This document shows, piece after piece, positions 55,290-64,000 of a DNA stretch of 64,000 nt. Below the pieces are notes generated by a model. That model made no database searches. It was given only the letters and a program-made list of their open reading frames with translations, and had not been told where the DNA came from. Position numbers and translations under genes: made by a program. Position 1 is the stretch's first letter; every line of letters starts with the position of its first letter. This DNA is from Flammula alnicola (taxonomy: Eukaryota; Basidiomycota; Agaricomycetes; Agaricales; Strophariaceae), in assembly GCA_015499995.1 (NCBI GenBank), contig JADNRV010000076.1:186001-250000 (forward strand), in the 5' to 3' direction.

Positions 55290-56012
55290 GGGTGTTGTCC
55301 TGTCCTTCTTTTGGTGAGTCTTTTCCTTGATTGTTCCTTTTCCTCCTTTGTGCGACCCTCTTTGAACTATAATCCTTCTTGGCTTATCTCTGCTTGGGAT
55401 AGTATGCTTCTATACGCCTCGCCGTTTTTCACGCGGGTTTCTTGGCAAGCAAGTCTGGGTTCCAACTCGGTGGTGGATAAAGCTAATCTGGTAACGCTCG
55501 GTTGTTTATCTTTACTCTTCGTTCGTTACCCGTTCCTTGTCTTTACACCATTTTTGATGAGCCACCCATGACTTCTACGACCTGACCACGTTGGCTTTAT
55601 CTTGACTAAGTCATCCTTAGTGTAGTCTGCCCCAGCATAGCGTCTTGCTTGTACTCGGCCGAAACCCGCGTCAATCAAATGTGTTCTATATTTAGGTTAC
55701 TCATTCAATTTCCGGTAGTAGTTTTGACCGAGGCTCGCGAACACTGATTGCCGCTCAGTTATCTAATTATAGACTGTCTGTCTTCGACTTGGCCTATTCA
55801 CTTCAGGTTTCTACTGGATTTGAAGCCGTTTTTGTATTGATTTTTCGGCTCAAAACTTAGCCGTTGGTAGGCTACACTGACTCATAGCTAGTTGATGCAT
55901 TTTACGCGTCCTTCTAGCTCCTGTTGTCTCAGATTTATAGGATTTTTCCTGGTGTTTGCTGCGTAGATTTAACGTTCCCGGAATCTGGTGTCTTTTTGGC
56001 CGCTCCTTAGTG
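55290..56012 (-). mobile_element. LTR-like block of retroelement unit 3
   Basis: Right edge on the minus strand: GTGGGGAGGGGGG, a polypurine tract, followed by ACACTAAGGAGCGG. The expected TG start is not present, so the edge may be mutated. The left edge is set only by the stop of the unit 2 gene. No coding sequence is seen. Confidence 0.4.
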
Positions 56013-56036
56013 TCCCCCCTCCCCACACTTTACAAC

Positions 56037-56054
56037 TTGACTGTCCTCAGTCAA
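56037..56054. promoter_or_regulatory. Conserved hairpin next to the polypurine tract, unit 3
   Basis: TTGACTGTCCTCAGTCAA, the same stem as in units 1 and 2 with one change in the loop. Confidence 0.7.
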
Positions 56055-56310
56055 ACTTCGAGTGCGTGCCGTCGGAGGTACCATGCCAGCTGATTTCTTT
56101 TCATGTGCAAGGCACCTTCATCGGACCAGGGCGCCCGCTTGTAACAAGGCCGTTTCGCCCGTAAAATTTTTCTTTCGCAGGCTCTTGACCCGACACGCCC
56201 CGCTTCCTGGCTCGAGCGTCAGAAAGACGCAGGAAGTATAAAAACCCCAAGTCGACCGACCGGTGAAAGTCAGGGACTTCAGCGTTTCTAACCTCGCATC
56301 CTTCTGTGTT

Positions 56311-57740
56311 ATGTCGCCTCAGGACTCTACGGCCAAAGACGGTTTACCGGGCTTCGACGCAGCTGTCAGCTCGTTGGACAACTATATCGCGCTTCGTGCG
56401 CTTTATGGTCGTTTGCCCAGTGTCACCGTCCGATACTTGGCTGATGAGCTCGTGGCGGTTGTCAAGCCTATTGTGCGTAGTTCTTGACTCGCTCAATGGT
56501 ACCGAATCTTTTTCAAACTCATGCGTCCGTTTCACGCGTTTTTCGTAGCTCCCTTGGGCCGCCACCACAGACGTACTGCTCGCCAACCAAGCAGCCTGCG
56601 ATTTGTTACTTCACATGCGGAAAGAACATCTGTCACTCAAAGACCTTGCCGGCCTCGGATACCAGCCGCCTCAACCACTCATCGCCCTGCTCAACATAAC
56701 CTATCGAATTTATACTCATAGGAACCCGAAGAGTGCTGAAGCGTTGAAGGGTAAGGAGCGCGACCATATCTCCGAAGCACAGCTCAGGGAGAATGCCAAG
56801 CGCACCGCCAAGGAGGTAAGATACTACACTTTTCGGTCATCTCTTGTTTAACTTTACTGCCAGGCTCGCCGTCGCCGCGTCAAATCCAAGGCCGCCCTCA
56901 CTGATACTGATGAAGACATGGAACCTGTTGTTATCACCGGCGACTGCGAGACACCCCCAGTTCAGGGAGAGCCAGTAAATGGTCCACTCTATTTTGTTTA
57001 TCCTGACTAACACCAAACTTATTAGATGCATGTCGACGACACGTCTGCCTCGAAGGATGCCAGTCCCGCACCGTCCGCTGAAGCTCCGAAGGGTAAGACG
57101 CCCCCTACTCGGCCCCGTAACATGGTCAAGGAAACCACTGTGCGTGCATTTTGATTATACGCCTGTTTCCCAGACCGCTGATTACACGCGTCGTTCATCC
57201 TTAGTCCGAGCGTCGCCCCGAGGTGCGCTTTCTTCCTTTGGCGCTCATCTCAGGCGTAGATACTAACTCCCCGGAATACCGTAAGGCCTCAAAGTATGCT
57301 CTTCGTGGTAGCAGCAAGGGGACTATATCCAGCAAGCGCCAGCGGTCCACTGCGTCCATTATGACCGTCACCGCCAGTCCTTTGCCTGGTACGCTAATTT
57401 TCCGCGTGAAACGCTCCTTATGCTCATACGCGCAGCTTCAGCCATTGTTAGTGATCCTCAAGTTGCGGATGCTCTTGACCGCGTTAAAGCCTTACAGGAC
57501 GAGGAACAGTTGACTGTTTCCACTCGTCGAGGTATCCTTAAAACGCGCGAGATTCTACTTGGTCAACTTGACGAACACAACTATCATCTGCGCTACAACC
57601 TGCGTATGCGCGAGATAGTTATTGGCGAACTTACTCGCTGGAGCGAGGAGCATGACCCTGGTGCGCGCCCATTTCGCGCGTGTTTCCAAACCCGGTCTGA
57701 CGCTCTTATTTTTCCAACAGGTTGCCCCGTTCCTCGTTAG
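56311..57740 (+). CDS. Intron-rich plus-strand gene of unit 3, convergent with pol
   Basis: Seven exons: 56311-56472, 56549-56815, 56864-56974, 57026-57139, 57205-57388, 57436-57660 and 57721-57740. All introns are GT-AG and the joined frame is 360 codons plus stop with no interruption. The N-terminus (GFDAAVSSLDNYIALRALYG) resembles that of the unit 2 gene (TLDAAIGIFDIYQFIRPAL); a basic RRRRVKSK stretch and an acidic segment follow, and the C-terminal ~75 residues are charged and probably helical. No Cys cluster like that of unit 2 is present. It ends about 140 bp from the end of the minus-strand pol. Function unknown. Confidence 0.7.
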
Positions 57741-60700
57741 ACGCGTTAACCGTCCTTTCGTCAGACTTCCGACCTGATACTGTAGCAAGAGGTTTTTCCA
57801 CTCCAACGCGCGGAAATGTTCACTTCCAGTAGTACATCGTCAATTTGTACTTGTTCGCGTAGAGTTTTTCCCTCAATGCCACTTATGCATCTTCATCGCT
57901 GTCCGATTCTAAGTCCGGCTCGCTTGCATCGTCTAAGTCTCTAATAGGCACCTTGGCAAATGTCAAGTCTTTGGTACCATCATAGTCCTCTTCTCCAGGT
58001 TCATCTAAGTCCAGCACTTTTTGTAGTCCTCTGGCAGATATCGCGAGCCAGTCTAATACTTTCTCCGGCAGCTCTATCTTTTTACGCGCGTAATAAGGGA
58101 GTACGCGGAAAGCGCCTACTTTGTGGTGCCATAAAGCGCCATTCATTTCCGCCACTACATATGAACCGCCCGTAGTTCGTCTTATGACTACTACTGGTCC
58201 CACATAGCGTGGCTTCATTTTCTTGTCGAGATTGGATTCAATCGAGCTATTTCGGACCAAAATTAAGTCCCCTGGTTTGAAATCGAAGTCCTTGATCACC
58301 GCCTGGCGATCGTTCTCATATTTCAGCAAACGCGCGGCTTTTTCTTCGCTTATGCGTTCCCTCATTTTGTCAATGTGGACCGAGTGCTTGGCTAACGCTT
58401 TGGCGCGGAAACCAATTAACTCCGCATCTGATAATACTCTGCCTGGTAGTTTAACTAACCAGGTGGCTTCAATCACATCTAACGGTACAATAGGATGTGC
58501 TGCGGTTACCATGAAGAACGGCGAGCAACCCAACCTTTTCCTAACCGAGATGCGGTCCGCCCACAGTAGCATGATGCAGGAACCAGAACCACTTAGCGAC
58601 ATTGCCGCCTGTTGCTTTGTATAACATTTGTCTGATGTCCCAATGCGGCCGCTCGATGGACCCATTCGCGCGGGAATTGTATGGTGATATGCGTATACCC
58701 TTTATACCATATTTGTCCGCTAACCAGCGTACAGCGGCTTTGAAGGGTCCACCATTATCTGTCACAATTTCCACTAAACATCCCCAACGGCAAATTATGT
58801 CTTCAAACATCCATTTCCCAATTGACGCGGCATCCTCAGTTATGAGTGCTCTCGCCTCAGGCCAGGAAGTTAAATGACAACGACCGTGAACAATGTATTT
58901 ACACCCATTTGACTTAGGCGTCATGTGCATAGTATCTGCGTGGACTACCTGGAATACTGACGGAGTGTGCGTTTCAATCGGCGGGATTTCTATTAGCGCC
59001 TTTTGGCGTTCTTGGCACATATTGCAGGTTTTAATATACCATACAACGTCCTTAGCCATCTCAGGCCACCAAAACCTCTGCCCGATCAATTCTTTTGTTG
59101 AGTACACTCCGCGATGTCCCAGACTGTCATGCGCTGATTTTAACATATACATGCGGTGCTCTTTCTCCACAACTAATTTGTGCATGGAATTTTCCCCGCG
59201 TCGATATAGACGCCCTTCTTTATCCAAGAAGAAGTTACTAGCCCAACGCCTGAACTTTTTATACTCCTTTCCTGTTTTGCAATGATAGGGTTGTACACTT
59301 ATATCTTGTAACCATTTCTTTACAATGGGTAACAAGGAATCATAATGTGCGCCGATTTTCCCACGGTGTTCCTCTGAGTAGGGAGTGCGTTTCTCAGGGC
59401 TATCCCTCTCCTCCAGATCAGGAAGTAGTTCATTATTTAATATCTTCGATACCAGGACTGAGACTTGCTCGGGTTTATGGTCGGTCTTGCTTTGCCAGAA
59501 CGCACTTAATTCTGTGCGGTCGTTCCGCGCGTCTTTCTGCGCCTTAAGGGTTTCCGCGTCAAAGTCAGCTATCGAGGTCGCGAAACCTTCGTAATAGCCT
59601 CCCTTGTCATCGATTTTATCATAGAACTCGCTGATTGGGATTGGACGAGGTTGACTCGCGTCTGCCATTACTATCTCTATACAGTATCCCCCTCTGGTAT
59701 CTATTTTGTCGCGGAATTCTTCAATCGGAATTGGCTGAGGCTCAGTTGGGTCCGCAATGATAACTTCAGGCGGCCCTCCTGGGTCCTCTTCGTCTTCATC
59801 AATATTAGAGTATTCATCATCCCCTGGGTAGCGCTGTCTGCGCGATAATCCATCAGGGCCGAATGTCGCTCCTGCTTTATGTCTAAGCGTGAAATGGAAT
59901 AGCTTGATATTATCTATCCATCTATTAATAGTTGCATTAGGCATCATGTCAGGATTTTCCAACATTCCAATGATATAGGATGCGTCTGTCTCTACGATGA
60001 GTTTTCGCACGCCTATGAGCCAGGTTTTACACGCGTATAACGCCCGCATCATTCCAAACAATTCACGCTTGGGCTGTGAGAAGCGTGCTTCTCTCTCGTT
60101 AAGGGGTATGGACCCGAAACGCGCGTAGAATTTGTTCTTTGGGTTCTCCGCGTCTTCTTGAAAGATGTAATACCCGACCGCTTTGTAGGATGTATCGACA
60201 GCTAACACTACCGCGCCTTGTCCATCATAATCAATAGGTCGCAGAGCTTTTACTACTAACAGTCCATCTTTGAGCATTCGCATACTCTCTTCCTGGTCAG
60301 GACCCCATTCAAACGGCGCGTCGTCTTTTAATATTTTACTGAGATGCTTGGCTCTTCTACTGAAGTTTGGTATGAAGATGCGCAATACGCCCACAGTGCC
60401 AATAAACGCGCGTATTCCGCTCTTGTCTTCGCAAGGTCCCCAGTTCGTAATGACTTTGATTCTTTCTGTAGTGGGTTTCCGCCCTTCAAAGGTACACAAG
60501 TGTCCTACTACCAGTATTTCACTAGCGCAGATTACGGTTTTATGTCCTGAGAACGTTCCCCCACAATATTTCATTCTCTGGAGGATGCGGTTAACATTAT
60601 TCATATGTTCCCATACAAACCGCCGTATCCCCTTATTTTCTGCGATGGTCTCGTATTCACCATCTTTATTTTGGTACCGCGAAGCTGGACCGCGGACCGG

Positions 60701-61445
60701 GACATCATCAATGTAAGGGATAGTATAGTCTGGTATTTCTGGTTGTAAGATATGCGTTACATCGTCGTGAAAGATAGGGACCGAGTTTGTCCAACCCATA
60801 GGTAGCGTTACTAGTCTCATCGCGCCAAAGGGCGTTTGGAACGTCGTTAAGTCCCTCGAACTTTCCGCGAGTAATCTTTCGTCATATCCAACAAATAGGT
60901 CGAACATACCACCGCACGCTCGCCCCGCAAAATGCGACGCCAATTCGTCCGTCGCGGGTGGTACTCCTGAGTGCGCTATGGTCACCGCGTTGAGTGGTTC
61001 CAGACTATGCACGATCCTCAGTTTCCCATTCTTCTTTAGTACAGCGAACCAGCGCGAACGATAGGGCGAGTTGGAAGGCTCATATACATTGGAGCGTCTT
61101 TTATCTATGATCATATCACACAATTCCTTATATATTCCTGGCGGGATAGGTATGTTTTTCAACACCCAAGGCTTATGCTCTATTGTTGGGATTTCTACCG
61201 GTGGAAAGTATTCTTCTTTGAAGCGCCCTTTCTCGGTTTCGTCCCAGGCGAACGCTTCGTTTTGTAGCATCATAAGGTGGTGCATTAATTTCTTTTCTCA
61301 TTCCACAAGAATTCTTCTGAGTGTACCTCATCAAATTGTTGTTTTCTTTCCTCAGTATATCGCCCTGTAGGTACGAAGTCCGGTGGATTGGGAGTCAGCG
61401 TCGGCATTTCTGCTAAAGGATCACCTTTGAGAGTACTTTTCACTC

Positions 61446-61640
61446 CCCCACTGATTCCACGTGGAATGGGAGGGAATCCACATGGAATGGAGGGAATCCA
61501 TGTGGAATGGTTTTGGATTCCACGTGGAATGGAGGGAATCCATGTGGAATGGTTATGGAATCCACGTGGAATGAAGGGAATCCACATGGAATGAAGGGAA
61601 TCCACATGGAATCCACATGGAATGATGAAATTCCTGTGGA
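61446..61640. repeat. Subterminal array of GGAATCCACRTGGAATG units
   Basis: Seven or eight variants of CCACRTGGAATGGAGGGAAT occur in tandem, each with an inner CCACGTGG or CCACATGG palindrome. They form one end of the MULE-like element and are probable transposase-binding sites. Confidence 0.8.
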
Positions 61641-61799
61641 ATCAGAGGGAATTCCGGTGGACTCCAGAGATAAATTGAGATAAATTGAACACTTATAGAG
61701 CAATGTACTATGAGAAAATCAAATATATGGATTAAAACTATTAATTACATAGTATTTATATAGTATACTACCGAAAAAAAAAGCAGGAGGATGGGGGTG

Positions 61800-63000
61800 G
61801 GACAAGGGCAGTGTGGTTAGGGGGTGAAAACGCAAGAAAACGAGCAGCAGGAATGGCCTGCCACTCGTTTTCGACGTATCAGGCACCTTCGCGCACTGCC
61901 TCAGCCTCAACCTTTGCGGCGTTGGGCCAGCCATCCCGCGGCGGCGTTGGCAACACGGCGGTGCCGCCGTCGACAGCCCTCGCCGCACTCGTGCGTCTAC
62001 GGGTTATCTACGGGGCCGCCGTCGGGTCGTCACCTCCGTCGTCGCGTCCATCCCCACCTCCGTCGTTGCCTCGTCGTCGCGTCCGTCCCCACCTCCGTCG
62101 TCGCATCCGTCGTCGCGTCCTCGTCGTCGCGGCGTCGGTTGTTGCACCTGCGGGGTCGGGGTCGCGGCGTCGTCGTCGCATCCGTCGTAGCAGCGGGGTC
62201 GCGTCCGCGGTCGTGTCGTCGGTGTCTGCGTCGTCGCGTCGTCGGTGCCTCCGACGGCCCTTCCGTGTTCGCGGAGTCGCTTCCGCCGCCGTCTTGTGGG
62301 CGCTTCCGTCGTCGCGTCGTCGTCGCGTCCGTCGTCGTCCCGCGGTTGTCGCGGCGGGGTCGCCTCCGTGGTCGCGTCGTTGGGCGTTCCGTGGTCGTAT
62401 CGTCGCCGCGTCGTCGTCGTCGTTTCCGTCGTCGCGGTGTCGTCGCGTCGGTGGTCCCGTCGTCGGTGTGTCCGTCGTCGCATCGTCGTCGTCGCGACCG
62501 CCCACACGATTCAGAACGACACGGGAGCACGAGGTCGTGCTCCCGCTGTCGTTGCCATCGCGTGGCGGTTGTGGTTGTGGTACGCCGCGTGCGACGCTGG
62601 TGTCGGCGTCGGTTGCAGTGCCCGCGGCACTGTGCACCTGCAAGGGACGTGGTGGGGGTGAGCGGTCATCGCGGGGTCGTCGTTTACGACGTACCGTGTG
62701 GGCCTCCCACTCCTGGGTCCCCCTTTGTATCCAACACCCCCCCCGCGGCGTCGTGTCGCCCTCTTGGCTCGGTTTCGCGCATCCCCGGCGTCGTCGTTGC
62801 GCGCTGTGCTCGTCGTGGTCGTCGCCGTCGTGGTCGCCGCCATGGCTGTGCGTTCGTCGTGGTCATCGAGCAGCGGGTGGTCCGCGGGGAGGGATGGCGC
62901 GAACGGTGGGGATGGTGGTGGGAGGGAAGAAAGGTGGTGACGTGGCAACGTTGGAGCCGCGTCACCATCACGCGGCAACGGATTGCCGGTTTGCCGACAT
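61800..63000. repeat. CGTCGTCGC-rich low-complexity core
   Basis: Irregular triplet-type repeats (GTCGTCGCGTCC, TCGTCGTCGC) leave all six frames open for hundreds of codons, including one of 423 codons on the plus strand and several of about 150-210 on the minus strand. Simultaneous openness on both strands and Arg/Ser or Asp/Thr bias argue against any being a gene. Confidence 0.75.
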
Positions 63001-64000
63001 CACGTGCGCTGTTCGGGCTGTTCGGAATCCATCAATTCGTGTAATTAATAAGAAATCATTAATTAATTACTTAATACATTGATTAAACAATAAATATATA
63101 AGAAATCACTGCACAGGTGACCGGATTCCATTTTCCGTTCCATTTTCCGTTCCGTTCCGGCAAATTCCGGTGCCCATACCGGATTCCGGGCCAATCCGGT
63201 ACCCATTCCACCGGACTGACATCCGGTATTTTGGCTGGTCCCTGTGCCAAACCCATTCCACCGGAATGACCCGGAATCCACGTGGATTCCGCCGGATTCC
63301 ACTAGGAATCCGTGGGGGACACATAAGAACTCACCTTTGATATCACGCTTGATTCTGAAGCGCTCGGGCAAGTCCTGGAAAACTGGCTTTACTTTCTTTG
63401 CCACAGGTTTATACTTCTTTCCCGCGAACTGACTCTTCATCTGAATGATTTGAGCTTTAGTCCTGGGAGGAGACTGCGCCTTCGATTTGGGTTTTACGCG
63501 GGTTTTTACGCGCGCACCGTCCAGTATTTCCTGCGTGTAAAACTGCTTCCCGCCGTATCGTTGACCCATGAATTTCTTTATTTTCTCTTTTTCGCTATCC
63601 TCAATGTCCGCGTGTTCCGCTGCTTGTTCGAGAAACGCATTCATTAACCCGGCTTGGGTAAATGTTCCATTCTGCGATGTAGTGTATCCTACTATCTTCA
63701 CCTCTTTTGTATTCTCATCATAGTCGAATACCACGGCCGTCTCTCCTTGACTGTTCATCAACTCATCGAGATCTGAAAAGCCTGCCCAGTCCCTTTCCTT
63801 AGGTACTTGGGTGGCCGCCCGCGTTCATAAGTAGGTAACACTACTTTTCGGCCAGACTGAGGGTCAGTCAGTGTGATTGTTTGATCACCGTCCGTCGTGT
63901 TCTGAATGTTACTTGCGGTTAACACGTCAAACGGACGCCCTAATAGGATTTTATATGCCGGGCCATTTATGATATGGACTTGTAACAAGAGCGTCATGTC

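Larger units (their letters stand above)
61431..63330. mobile_element. MULE-like non-autonomous element in pol
   Basis: TCACCTTTGA is duplicated at 61421-61430 and 63331-63340; removing the insert restores pol (RIKRDIKGDPLAEMP). Ends share the block CCCCCACTGATTCC / CCCCCACGGATTCC with the element at 28510-29392, preceded by a poorly matched outermost ~12 bp. The right 200 bp have the same GGAAT/ATTCC words and TTTTGGCTGG hairpin as that element. The centre (about 61800-63000) is GC-rich CGTCGTCGC repeat sequence. No transposase; 10-bp duplication as in Mutator-like elements. Confidence 0.88.
57883..64000 (-). pseudogene. pol: Ty3-type pol of agaricomycete kind, running off the right edge
   Basis: Protease-end sequence (LLGRPFDVLTAS) is at 63997-63758. 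After an insertion (61431-63330) come reverse transcriptase (active-site YIDDVPV near 60715-60695), RNase H (LAVDTSYKAVGYY; ETDASYIIGML), and integrase with HHCC zinc residues (H719, H724, C754, C757 counted from 61285) and catalytic D784, D843 and E878 (VTDNGGPF; SRANGSIERP). A 1-nt frameshift near 61300 (A-rich run) and another near 58560 break the frame; the C-terminal part continues at 58640-57883. Residues about 508-535 and 540-565 are a tandem duplication. All catalytic residues are kept, so damage is recent or partial. The gene is convergent with the intron-rich gene at 56311. Confidence 0.9.

Noticed and set aside
61811..63082. A 423-codon plus-strand frame and overlapping minus-strand frames
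   Set aside because: GC-rich CGTCGTCGC repeat core of a MULE-like element; both strands are open and products are Arg/Ser or Asp/Thr biased.

Overview
The window looks like repeat-rich nuclear DNA of a basidiomycete, most likely an agaricomycete. The evidence is short GT-AG introns of 50-75 bp, a tnp2-type CACTA transposase, a chromodomain Ty3 retrotransposon, a Ty3-type pol of a kind I know from agaricomycete genomes, a Tad-like LINE tail, and many short inverted-repeat elements. No rRNA, intact tRNA, CRISPR array or housekeeping gene was recognised.

The left half is a nest of insertions whose order can be read from target-site duplications (TSDs). A solo LTR (2072-3042 plus 40113-40596, TSD CCGT) lies in a small satellite. 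It was split by one 37,067-bp element, 3043-40109, with CACAC ends, a TAA duplication and AT-rich subterminal repeats. A second solo LTR of the same family at 16462-17919 gives the empty-site sequence. The big element carries a broken tnp2 transposase (3554-7645), a WD40 gene in three pieces, an acidic protein gene (18373-19190), a coiled-coil gene (20748-25139), a conserved hypothetical gene split by a MULE-like element (26815-30743), a small two-exon gene (31407-32001), a captured gene fragment (32880-34015) and a deleted Ty3 chromovirus (34057-39674). It also holds a 5.3-kb fold-back element full of CAG/CTG triplet hairpins (9206-14491) and the 3' end of another LTR element (14490-15954).

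Two 1.2-kb inverted arms (7671-8880 and 25271-26475) lie upstream of the tnp2 gene and of the 26.8-kb gene. They hold two families of small hairpins, each with a constant core and variable but self-complementary flanks. One family recurs, in the same gene-relative orientation, upstream of the 31.4-kb gene. This is the least explained structure in the window.

The right half (40.6-64 kb) holds decayed sequence with small inverted-repeat elements, a 5'-truncated LINE with poly(A) and a 13-bp duplication (45411-47217), and three side-by-side blocks in which an LTR-like end, a polypurine tract and a conserved hairpin are followed by an intron-rich plus-strand gene (about 50.2, 53.2 and 56.3 kb). 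The last block is convergent with a minus-strand Ty3-type pol that runs off the right edge and is split by a second MULE-like element (61431-63330). The layout suggests a retroelement family with an intron-containing gene antisense to pol next to the 3' LTR. Two copies of that gene (576 and 360 codons after predicted splicing) appear intact.
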